The notes beneath the pieces were generated by a model, which saw nothing but the letters and a program-made list of their open reading frames with translations, searched no databases and was not told where the DNA came from. Shown in pieces: positions 7,261 to 14,771 of a stretch of DNA of 32,437 nt. The stretch comes from BOG-1184 sp049514575. Lineage in GTDB: Bacteria; Fibrobacterota; Chitinivibrionia; Chitinivibrionales; Chitinispirillaceae. Within the stretch, counting starts at the first letter, position 1, and every line of letters starts with the position of its first letter. A program made the position numbers and the translations under genes. The stretch is from assembly GCA_049514575.1 (NCBI GenBank), contig JBEKUX010000035.1, forward strand, positions 1-32,437, written 5' to 3'.

Positions 7261-8577
7261 TCGTGTCTTCGGCGTTCCGTACTGGCTTGCGGTTCCCGCT
7301 ATCAGTGTCGTTGCTGCATGCCAGTTTCTGCCGAAATTGTTCGCTTGAGCATCGTTTATACCGCTGTCCAGAACGATCGCCTGTTTGCCCGAGACGTTCG
7401 GCCATTCAAGCGCGTTGCTGCCGCCGGCAAAAATCACCCGGTCTATGATCGCACCGATTTTGGATCGCAGGGTGATCCAGTTGCCGGTAGAAGAGAGGTC
7501 GAGCGCGCTTGCGACCGAGTGTACCACGTCGCACCAGGGAAGGAGCCTGCGGCCGAACACAAAGGCCTGACCGGCGTGTACGGTAATATTTGTAAACAGC
7601 CGATACGTTCCGTCAATGTCGAAGTAAAGCGAGTCAAAAACCTGATCAGTCCCCTTCGGATTATACACTTCGATATATTCCGAGTCGTTCGCCGCGTACA
7701 TGATCTCCGTAATAAGCAGATCGCCGCTTTCAACGACCGATGATTCCGGTGCCGCGATGTTCCCGCTTGCCGATGTGACGCCGGGCAGAACTACGGTCAT
7801 ACTGAGAATAATCTGTCCCGGTGTGGCCGTGAAATTAAGCGATATGTTCTGCATTGATACCGCATTGAAGGTAAACTCCTTTGAGGCGCTGTAAAGGGTG
7901 TCTTTCAGCGAATCAACAGCCGCGACGTACAGGGTGCCGTGGGTGTTATTAGGGATTTTGTCAATAGAGAGGTACAGTTTGCTGCTCCGTTTTGCCTTGA
8001 CGCCCCAGACAGTCTTGTCATCTGCAGTAAAACTCGCAAATATCGAATCAACCGAGGTCGGAATGTTTTCCAGCTGCAGATAAATTGAGCCCATGGCCGG
8101 GATGAGGACCACAGTAAGCAGCGCTGTGCTGTTGGGGTCGATCCTGATCGAGTGGTGGCCTATTGAATCCATCTGGATCATACTTCCTGCTTTGTCAACA
8201 GTATAAACATTGACCTGCCGGTTCGTGCCTGACGGAACGCGGGAGAGCGTATCGTTGTGAACCGGCTGGGAAAGATCGAACAGTTTGCTGTAACGGAGCG
8301 TTCCAATGTCGGTGCCGCTTACTTCGACAATCAGACTGTCGCAGGTGGTGGCAAGTTTCGCCAGGCTCTTTCCCAATCCGTTTGTGATAACAAGGCTGTG
8401 GATTTCCAAGGTTCCGGTCCCATCTTTTATATCTGACGAGGGCATATTGCCGCAGGAAGTGAGCAATAAAGAAAGAAGCGATAAAGATGATAAGAGAGTA
8501 AAACGATAATTATTGAAAATAGCGTATAAATAACAGAATTTTTTTGATACTATTAATAAAAATGGTGATAATAACAT
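7258..8577 (-). CDS. Lipoprotein with C-terminal lamin-tail-like domain
   Basis: This 439-aa protein has a long hydrophobic N-terminus ending in the lipobox LLTSC, with Cys42 as the lipidation site. The middle contains beta-rich Ser/Thr segments. From about residue 285 the sequence GDLLITEIMYAANDSEYIEVYNP and the following IDGTYRLF, ITVHAGQAFVFG and SSTGNWITLRS match a lamin tail domain (LTD, PF00932), a beta-sandwich seen in bacterial surface proteins and nucleases. No catalytic residues stand out, so a surface adhesion or scaffold role is likely. The ATG is fixed by AAGGAGGT at 8581-8588. It stands alone, converges with hsp20, and has its own sigma-54-like promoter. Confidence 0.75.
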   Translation of the reverse strand: MLLSPFLLIVSKKFCYLYAIFNNYRFTLLSSLSLLSLLLTSCGNMPSSDIKDGTGTLEIHSLVITNGLGKSLAKLATTCDSLIVEVSGTDIGTLRYSKLFDLSQPVHNDTLSRVPSGTNRQVNVYTVDKAGSMIQMDSIGHHSIRIDPNSTALLTVVLIPAMGSIYLQLENIPTSVDSIFASFTADDKTVWGVKAKRSSKLYLSIDKIPNNTHGTLYVAAVDSLKDTLYSASKEFTFNAVSMQNISLNFTATPGQIILSMTVVLPGVTSASGNIAAPESSVVESGDLLITEIMYAANDSEYIEVYNPKGTDQVFDSLYFDIDGTYRLFTNITVHAGQAFVFGRRLLPWCDVVHSVASALDLSSTGNWITLRSKIGAIIDRVIFAGGSNALEWPNVSGKQAIVLDSGINDAQANNFGRNWHAATTLIAGTASQYGTPKTR

Positions 8578-8632
8578 GGCACCTCCTTGGGGTTAAGGTT
8601 AGGGGTTGTTATAAAATGAACAGGAGAAACAA

Positions 8633-8648
8633 TACAAAGGGCGTGCCA
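8633..8648 (-). promoter_or_regulatory. Sigma-54-like (-24/-12) promoter of the lamin-tail lipoprotein gene
   Basis: On the minus strand the sequence reads TGGCACGCCCTTTGTA. The -24 half is a perfect TGGCACG, and the -12 half is TTGTA instead of TTGCA. The GG-to-GT spacing is the canonical 10 nt. The predicted start is about 45 nt upstream of the ATG at 8577. The single deviation falls on the conserved C of the GC doublet, so strength is uncertain. Confidence 0.5.
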
Positions 8649-8665
8649 ATCAAGAATGACTGTTA

Positions 8666-8692
8666 GTAACTAATTTAATTATAATTAGTTAC
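8666..8692. repeat. Perfect 10-bp inverted repeat (possible operator)
   Basis: GTAACTAATT (8666-8675) and AATTAGTTAC (8683-8692) are perfectly complementary around a 7-nt spacer. The repeat is AT-rich with no T-run, so it is more like a protein-binding site than a terminator. It lies about 20 nt upstream of the -24 element of the lipoprotein promoter. Confidence 0.45.
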
Positions 8693-8894
8693 AGTAATAT
8701 CTTGATATAAAATATAATTAGCAAATAATCGCAAAACGGCGACCAATAGTTAAGTGGGTTGCAGAATTGCGGCTGTTCAATAATTACATAATGAAGTGAA
8801 AAGCCGCATAGTGATATATTTTGTTTAGTTCATGATTTATGAGGTGCGATACCGAATTCAGAATTTCTTTAATAATATTATAGAAAGTTATCCG

Positions 8895-9008
8895 ATGAAA
8901 TCAGTATTTGAATACCTTGAATACCGGGATTTTTTAAAGGACTTTTACGAAGAGAAAAAGTCGGAGTGTTCTTTTTTTTCTTACCGGCTGTTCGGGACAA
9001 CGGTATAG
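8895..9008 (+). pseudogene. Truncated TIGR02147 family gene (N-terminal fragment only)
   Basis: The ATG at 8895 opens a 37-aa frame ending in TAG at 9006-9008. The residues VFEYLEYRDFLKDFYEEKK followed by FSYRLFG closely match the N-terminus of TIGR02147 proteins, a roughly 270-aa family expanded in Fibrobacter and proposed to be regulatory. The match stops abruptly after LFG, where intact members continue for over 200 residues. The rest is not found nearby; instead the convergent FN3 lipoprotein gene ends only 15 nt further on. An AGAAAG-type ribosome binding site is present. The fragment looks like a remnant left by recombination or deletion. Assignment to the family rests on recall of its N-terminal pattern. 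Confidence 0.65.
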
Positions 9009-9022
9009 GAGTAGATGTCTAT

Positions 9023-10045
9023 CTACTGTGTCGTGAAAGACCGCACAGCGGACCAGTCGCCCTTCCGGTCCATAAAGCCCTCAAGGTATAACCGTGCCGC
9101 TACGCGCCAGTAGTAGTGTGTTGTCCCTGAAAGCGAAGCGATGGGCACGGTTAGTTCCATTAAGGTTGTGTCCATGGCCACGTTCACAAAATCAGAGGCG
9201 GTGGACACCTGCAAACGATACGATGCCCAGTAAGAAGGGATACTGTCCCATTTCAACGAGTCGTTGGTGCGGGAAACGTTTACCGCACCGTCGGCAGGAT
9301 ATAATAACAACGGAGCCGGTAACGAATCCACCGTAGTGAATATTCCAATATCTGACCAGCCGCTTAATCCCTGGCGTTTCAAGACAGACACCCGCCAGTA
9401 ATAGGTCGTGCTTTGCGTAAGCGGCGAAGTGATGGCGAAGGAGGCCGAACGGGTTGAATCGTTAATGGCTGCCGTTGAAAAGTTTGAATCGGTTGACACC
9501 TGCACATAATACATCGAGTCGCCGGAAGACGCACTCCATTCCACAGTAAGCGTTTCCGGGATCCATATTGCTTTGTACTCCGGGGCTAAAAGCTCTGGCG
9601 CCGCAACTCCTGTTATAAATGAAAAAGTAGCCGACCATTCGCTCGTCTGTTGGCCGTCCGAAGAGGACACTCGCCAGTAATAGGTCGTATTATTTGCAAG
9701 CGGCGAAGTGATGGGCAGGGAGGGTGCGGTGCATATCGCCGAATCAACAAGCGTTAAAAAATCGATATCGTTTGACACCTGCACAGAAAAAGATGTCGCC
9801 CATCCCGATGAATTCCAGGTCAAGGTAAGGGTATCGGGAATAAGTTTCTTGCCATTGGAGGGAAACGAAAGTGTCGGTTGCTGAAGCTGGAGTTTTATTG
9901 GTGAACCTCTGTAACACCCGACTAATATCAAGCTCAAAAGCCCTGCGATTGTCAGCATCATGACAAAGGACAGCTTCGCCGGCCTCCCCCTGCCTATGCT
10001 TCCAGACGTGCCGGAAAATCTCTCCGCTGTATCAATGAATGTCAT
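9023..10045 (-). CDS. Lipoprotein with three FN3-like beta-sandwich modules
   Basis: The 340-aa protein has a hydrophobic segment ending in the lipobox LILVGC at about residue 44, then three repeats of about 90 residues. Each repeat carries a strand pattern like LTWNSS, FSVQVSNDIDF and the hallmark TTYYWRV followed by SEWS..FSF. This matches fibronectin type III-like modules common in surface proteins of polysaccharide degraders. The ATG at 10045 gives a 28-residue lead before the hydrophobic core; in-frame Mets at residues 29-30 would give a more typical signal peptide, and neither has a good ribosome binding site. It is 51 nt downstream of xylA on the same strand, so it probably belongs to the xylose operon as a surface glycan-binding or accessory protein (inference). 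Confidence 0.75.
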   Translation of the reverse strand: MTFIDTAERFSGTSGSIGRGRPAKLSFVMMLTIAGLLSLILVGCYRGSPIKLQLQQPTLSFPSNGKKLIPDTLTLTWNSSGWATSFSVQVSNDIDFLTLVDSAICTAPSLPITSPLANNTTYYWRVSSSDGQQTSEWSATFSFITGVAAPELLAPEYKAIWIPETLTVEWSASSGDSMYYVQVSTDSNFSTAAINDSTRSASFAITSPLTQSTTYYWRVSVLKRQGLSGWSDIGIFTTVDSLPAPLLLYPADGAVNVSRTNDSLKWDSIPSYWASYRLQVSTASDFVNVAMDTTLMELTVPIASLSGTTHYYWRVAARLYLEGFMDRKGDWSAVRSFTTQ

Positions 10046-10096
10046 AGCGCTTTATGTAACAGGATGAGGTGATTCTCCTTTTACGTTTGACCTGAC

Positions 10097-11479
10097 TTAT
10101 AGGTATCGATTGATCAGCATTTCATACTGTTCCTGTCTCCCGCTTCGAGGGGTGATTTCGCCGTTTTTCAAGGCGATTTCACGCAGATTTTCAAGAGTCA
10201 GCGACCCCATTTCGAAGGTTTTGCCGTCCCCGGTATCAAAAGAAGCATATCGTTCTCTGCGCCATGCGCGATAAGGAGAAGAATCCGCTATCCTGTGCGC
10301 GGTAATGAGGGCGCGGGCGAACGTGTCCATACCGTTGATATGGGCGATAAAAAGATCGCTCGGATCCGTCGAATTTCTGCGCAGCTTGGCGTCGAAGTTG
10401 ATGCCGCCCGGGTTCAGGCCGCCTGCTTCCAGAATGACGAGCATCGCCTGGGTCACCTCGAAAATGTCCATGGGAAACTCATCGGTGTCCCATCCGTTCT
10501 GGTAATCACCCCTGTTCGCGTCGATGCTGCCGAGCGCGTCGGCGTCTGCGGCAACCTGCAGTTCGTGCTGGAAGGTATGGCCGGCAAGGGTGGCATGATT
10601 GACTTCAATATTGAGTTTAAAATCACCCAGCAGGTTATAATGACGGAGGAAACCGAGTACGGTTGCGGCATCGAAATCGTATTGATGCTTTGTAGGTTCC
10701 ATCGGTTTGGGTTCAATGAAAAAACTGCCGGTAAAACCGTGTTTACGCGCATAGTCCCGCGCCATGGACAGGAATTTTGCGAGGTGGTCGAGTTCGCGTT
10801 TCATGTTGGTATTGAGCAGAGACATATACCCTTCACGGCCGCCCCAGAACACGTAGCCTTTGGCGCCGAGCGCAATCGTGGCGTCAAGCGCATTCCTGAC
10901 CTGTGCGCCCGCCTGGGCGAGAATAGCAAATTCAGGATTAGTGGCTGCGCCGTTCATGTAGCGGCTGTGACTGAACAAGTTGGCAGTTCCCCAGAGAAGC
11001 TGGACGCCGGATGCTTTCTGTTTTTCTTTTGCATATTCCACTATTGCCCCGAGCCGTTTTTCGGATTCATTAATTGTCGCGCCTTCAGCCACAAGGTCAA
11101 AATCATGGAAGCAATAAAATGGTATGCCGAGCTTGGTGATGAATTCGAATGCCGCGTCCATTTTTTCTCGGGCCTGCCTGAGCGGGTCGGATGCGCTGAG
11201 CCAATCCCATTGCTTAGTCGGTCCGCCGAACATATCGACGCCTGTCCCGCAGAGCGTATGCCAATACGCAACGGCAAAGCGCAGGTGCTCTTTCATTGTT
11301 TTATCACCGACCATTTTATTTTCATCATAGTATTTAAAAGAAAGAGGGTTGTCAGATTCCGGTCCCTCGTAGATGACTTTTTCTATCAGTGGGAAAAAAG
11401 CCTTTGGTCCGGTGACCACCTTTATACGCTCTTTTTTTACTGAATTTCCTGTCACCTTCGCCGTGGTTGTTGAATTCAT
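10097..11479 (-). CDS. xylA: Xylose isomerase (class II)
   Basis: The 460-aa enzyme interconverts D-xylose and D-xylulose in the cytoplasm. The N-terminal extension before AFFPLIEKVIYEG marks the longer class II form. The catalytic histidine is His125 in FHDFD, paired with Asp128. Metal and substrate ligands are visible as Glu256 and Lys258 in IEPKPMEPTKHQYD, Glu292 and His295 in NIEVNHATLAGH, Asp320 in SIDAN and the Asp331/Asp333 pair. The ATG has AAAGG at good spacing. It follows xylB by 37 nt on the same strand, giving a xylB-xylA operon in the reverse of the common xylA-xylB order. Confidence 0.97.
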   Translation of the reverse strand: MNSTTTAKVTGNSVKKERIKVVTGPKAFFPLIEKVIYEGPESDNPLSFKYYDENKMVGDKTMKEHLRFAVAYWHTLCGTGVDMFGGPTKQWDWLSASDPLRQAREKMDAAFEFITKLGIPFYCFHDFDLVAEGATINESEKRLGAIVEYAKEKQKASGVQLLWGTANLFSHSRYMNGAATNPEFAILAQAGAQVRNALDATIALGAKGYVFWGGREGYMSLLNTNMKRELDHLAKFLSMARDYARKHGFTGSFFIEPKPMEPTKHQYDFDAATVLGFLRHYNLLGDFKLNIEVNHATLAGHTFQHELQVAADADALGSIDANRGDYQNGWDTDEFPMDIFEVTQAMLVILEAGGLNPGGINFDAKLRRNSTDPSDLFIAHINGMDTFARALITAHRIADSSPYRAWRRERYASFDTGDGKTFEMGSLTLENLREIALKNGEITPRSGRQEQYEMLINRYL

Positions 11480-11516
11480 GATGCAACCTTTCTGTAAATT
11501 TGGTGTAGTAGCTCTA

Positions 11517-13010
11517 TTAATTTGACTGTGTTAATTGCTGTTCAAGTGCTTTCCGCCATTGTTGATAGGCAGCTACGTATGCCTGACGGGTTGTTGCTGC
11601 CGGCTCGACCGTCTCTTCGAGAGATAAACCTGCAAACGCACCTTTCAGATCGCTATAAATACCGGCGCCTACTCCGGCCCCCCGTGCAGCCCCCTGCGCC
11701 CCGTCGGTATTGTAAAGCTCTATAGGTGCATTGATGACACCGGCCACGGTATCCCGGAATATTTTGCTGAGAAACATATTTGCACGACCAGCCCTGATAC
11801 GGGTCGCTTTGACACCGATGCTCCGCATAATGTCGATGCCGTAATTCAGGGAAAAAGCAATTCCTTCTTGGACCGCCCTGCAAAGGTGGGACTTTGAATG
11901 GCGGTTGAAACTAAGCCCTGAAACCTGCGCTCCGATATCACGGTTTTCAATCATGCGTTCGGCACCATTGCCGAACGGCAGTACAAGCAGGCCATCGCAG
12001 CCGATGGGAACGCTCTCGGCAAGAGTGTTCATTGCGTCATAGGAGACGGAATCACCGAGCAGCCGCCGCGTCCATGCGTTGGCAATACCGGTTCCATTAA
12101 TGCAGAGCAACACGCCCAGCCGTTTTGTTTTTTGTGAGTGGTTAACATGCGCAAAGGTGTTGACCCGCGATGCGGTGTCGACTTTGATCGTGTCGGTCAC
12201 GCCGTACATGACGCCGGACGTACCTGCCGTTGCGGCCACCTCGCCAGGCTCCAGAACGTTGAGCGAAAACGCGTTGTTCGGCTGGTCGCCGGCACGGTAG
12301 GTTACCGGTGTTCCGGCTGCAAGGCCGAGCTCTTTCGATGCTTGCGCCGTCAACCCGCCCTGGTTTCCGAACGTCGGAACAATTTCCGGAAGGAATGATT
12401 CGGGAATACCATAATAGTCGAGGAGCACGTGCGCCGGTTGATGTCGGATGAAATCCCAGAGGATACCCTCGGAAAGACCCGAAACCGTCGTGGTAATACG
12501 ACCGGTCAAACGCAGCGCAATGTAATCGCCCGGCAGGCAGAATTTGTTCACCTGTCTGAAAATATCCGGTTCATTATCTTTGACCCATTTCAACTTGGAT
12601 GCGGTAAAATTACCCGGTGAATTAAACATCGTGTCCAGACATCTTTTTTTCCCGATACTTTTGAATGCTTTGTTTCCGGTTTCAACAGCCCTGCTGTCGC
12701 ACCAGATAATTGACGGTCGTAAAACGGTATTGTTCCGGTCTAAGAGTACAAGCCCGTGCATTTGATAAGAAATTCCAATGGCCTTTATGTCAATAGGCGG
12801 GATCGATGATGCGGTATACGCTTGCCGGATTGCCTGTACGGCATTTTTCCACCACATGTCCGGGTCCTGTTCGGCCCATCCCCCATGATCGGAGCGTATT
12901 GCCATTTCGGAGGCAGGAGAAGATGCTGCTGCTTTACATCGGCCAGTAGCACTATCAATAATAGATGCCTTAATAAACGAACTTCCTATATCAATCCCCA
13001 GTAAATACAT
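11517..13010 (-). CDS. xylB: Xylulokinase (FGGY family)
   Basis: The 497-aa protein phosphorylates D-xylulose to xylulose-5-phosphate, feeding the pentose phosphate pathway. It shows the actin-fold signatures of FGGY kinases: GIDIGSSFIKAS (5-16), GGWAEQDPDMWW (43-54), the substrate loop SYQMHGLVLLD (81-91) and WCDSRA (103-108). Asp242 in RAGDQPNNAF is the likely general base. ATAGTSGVMYG in the middle fits the nucleotide-binding region. Adjacent xylA makes xylulokinase, rather than another FGGY kinase, the clear call. It lies 134 nt after the outer-membrane protein gene; a TATAAT hexamer on the minus strand at 13052-13057 lacks a convincing -35, so a separate promoter is unproven. Confidence 0.95.
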   Translation of the reverse strand: MYLLGIDIGSSFIKASIIDSATGRCKAAASSPASEMAIRSDHGGWAEQDPDMWWKNAVQAIRQAYTASSIPPIDIKAIGISYQMHGLVLLDRNNTVLRPSIIWCDSRAVETGNKAFKSIGKKRCLDTMFNSPGNFTASKLKWVKDNEPDIFRQVNKFCLPGDYIALRLTGRITTTVSGLSEGILWDFIRHQPAHVLLDYYGIPESFLPEIVPTFGNQGGLTAQASKELGLAAGTPVTYRAGDQPNNAFSLNVLEPGEVAATAGTSGVMYGVTDTIKVDTASRVNTFAHVNHSQKTKRLGVLLCINGTGIANAWTRRLLGDSVSYDAMNTLAESVPIGCDGLLVLPFGNGAERMIENRDIGAQVSGLSFNRHSKSHLCRAVQEGIAFSLNYGIDIMRSIGVKATRIRAGRANMFLSKIFRDTVAGVINAPIELYNTDGAQGAARGAGVGAGIYSDLKGAFAGLSLEETVEPAATTRQAYVAAYQQWRKALEQQLTQSN

Positions 13011-13144
13011 AAGCGGAAGACCTCTCTATTTTTATTAGGCGCACATTTACCATTATAAAGGGCAAAGACATTAAGGGATCTCTACCTGAGCCTGTCAAAG
13101 AATGGAAAATAATATTTGTAGGGCTCTCAGCTTAGATTCCCTAT

Positions 13145-14692
13145 TTAAAACAACCATGCAACTTTTGTGGTCCACCACCAGTCGTTAGGCCTTACTAGTG
13201 CCTCTTCATAGACTTTCGGCTCATCCAGAATATGTTGAAAACGCATATGGTCGCGGGCAAACTGAAGTATGATGGAAAGATGATTGTTCGCAAGCATTTT
13301 TTTCGCATATACCGACCACTTCCAGTTGTCGCTGGTATACCACGAGAGCGGTTTGTTGTACTCCGCAGGAATGGGGTATGCATATTGACCGCCCAACCGT
13401 ACGGCATTTGCGAGATTCATGGGATATGAGCATCCATACCACTCAAATTCCAAATTAAGAAGATCGAGTCTGAATTTTTTTTGCAGATTGTTTTCAAGAA
13501 ACCATAATCCAACGCCAGATGCTATGCCTGCTGCCCCCCAACTGACGGTGGGTATGTTGATTTTGTTTTTATTTATGAAATAAGCAGCGATTCCAGGACC
13601 CAGCGCGGAGGAAAGCAGCGGGTGGGTCGGCCAGTTGAACCCCATGACAACCGGTATTTTATGCGACAGGGTATCGTACCCCCACAGGTTGCCTTTATTC
13701 TGCTGCGGACTATTAACGGAATCGTTGGCAGGGTAGTTTTCAAGACCGAGTATCGCGGCTTCGGAGTATATCTTTATATCTTCTTTGCCGAAAAACGAGG
13801 TTATCTCCTCGGCACCGATATACTTTAATATTTCTTTTGGATCAAAAGTAAACCGCGCCATCAGTTTTGTCCCGCCGTAGGTGTAGAAGTATGCGTTACC
13901 GTTTTTTATATATAAGTTTCTCGGATCGGTCTCCGGCCTGGTCAGGCTCTGGTTTACAGGAAACAAATGATACAGCGAGACGCCCAGACCCACATCAAGA
14001 AAATTTCCGATCTTGCAGTTGCCGATAAAAGAGGGCGTAGCATCAAAAAAAGGATAGTTTTCGGTCTCAAACGTAAGCATGAGATCGCCATGAAATTTAA
14101 GGAAATCTTCGGCCAGCGGCAGATCGCCGCTGAATTTAATCCCGGCGAGCCGGGCATCGGTCTGATCGAAATAATTAATCAGCACTGCAGGATAGCAGAG
14201 GCTGCGGAACAGATATTCGCCGAGATTCCTAACTTCCGGATTGTACTTGTAGCGAAAAAGTCCTGCGGTGATCGATAAAGAGAGTGGTGAGCCTAACAGA
14301 TTATTGAACAAGTAGGTGCCGCACGCTTCATAGAGACTGTACGTAAATGTCTTATCATATAATGCATACGCCTGGCCCGTGGTTTTTCCCGACTGGTCAG
14401 GAAGGCTGTACCACAATCTACCCTCAATAGTCACTTTTATCTGTAGCTTTTTATCGTACGAAGCATCTACGCCGAGGTGTAATAGGTTGTCCTGTATCCA
14501 TTGATGATTATATTCTGTAGCATCTTTGTAGTAGTAGTTTTCCGCCTGTCCAGCCTGCATGCTCGCGTCACCGGTAACGCCAAGAGAAATGTCTTCATTT
14601 ACCGTTTTAAGCCCCACATCCGCGGATACAATGGAAGCGGCAAATAACGCAACCCCGATCATCCTTACCATGAAAGCTTGTTTGTGGTACAT
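13145..14692 (-). CDS. Outer-membrane beta-barrel protein (porin-like, family not recognised)
   Basis: The 515-aa protein has a cleavable signal peptide (hydrophobic VRMIGVALFAASIVSA, cut before Asp25). Below that come alternating aromatic-rich segments typical of barrel strands, such as LQIKVTIEGRLWYSL, FTYSLYEACGTYLF and LDLLNLEFEWYG. It ends in TTKVAWLF; a terminal Phe with alternating hydrophobics is the usual outer-membrane assembly signal. No TonB box or plug domain is seen, so it is more like a porin or a large uncharacterised barrel than a SusC-type receptor. The gene sits 79 nt downstream of the secreted GH31 gene and upstream of xylB-xylA, which suggests it passes xylose or short xylo-oligosaccharides across the outer membrane (inference). 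Confidence 0.65.
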   Translation of the reverse strand: MYHKQAFMVRMIGVALFAASIVSADVGLKTVNEDISLGVTGDASMQAGQAENYYYKDATEYNHQWIQDNLLHLGVDASYDKKLQIKVTIEGRLWYSLPDQSGKTTGQAYALYDKTFTYSLYEACGTYLFNNLLGSPLSLSITAGLFRYKYNPEVRNLGEYLFRSLCYPAVLINYFDQTDARLAGIKFSGDLPLAEDFLKFHGDLMLTFETENYPFFDATPSFIGNCKIGNFLDVGLGVSLYHLFPVNQSLTRPETDPRNLYIKNGNAYFYTYGGTKLMARFTFDPKEILKYIGAEEITSFFGKEDIKIYSEAAILGLENYPANDSVNSPQQNKGNLWGYDTLSHKIPVVMGFNWPTHPLLSSALGPGIAAYFINKNKINIPTVSWGAAGIASGVGLWFLENNLQKKFRLDLLNLEFEWYGCSYPMNLANAVRLGGQYAYPIPAEYNKPLSWYTSDNWKWSVYAKKMLANNHLSIILQFARDHMRFQHILDEPKVYEEALVRPNDWWWTTKVAWLF

Positions 14693-14771
14693 TAAAAACC
14701 GTCTCCTCTCTCTATCCCGTGATTAATCGATAGGTTTTTCTTGTCTTTGCGGCTTCTTGTCATTTCAGGTT

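Larger units (their letters stand above)
8578..8894. other. AT-rich intergenic region between the lipoprotein gene and the TIGR02147 fragment
   Basis: About 317 nt with no coding potential. It holds the sigma-54-like element of the lipoprotein gene, a 10-bp perfect inverted repeat at 8666-8692, and a looser inverted pair TGCGGCT (8768-8774) / AGCCGCA (8802-8808). It is clearly more AT-rich than the flanking genes. Confidence 0.6.

Noticed and set aside
9010..9027. Hairpin AGTAGAT/ATCTACT as terminator of the FN3 lipoprotein gene
   Set aside because: The stem is perfect but has no T-run on the minus strand and overlaps the stop codon, so termination is not supported.
10295..11443. A 382-aa open frame on the plus strand opposite xylA
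   Set aside because: It is antisense to a fully recognisable xylose isomerase and has no protein motif; it reflects codon bias of the real gene.
13052..13080. Separate promoter for xylB
   Set aside because: A TATAAT is present but the spacing-matched -35 is GATCCC, too poor to claim a promoter.
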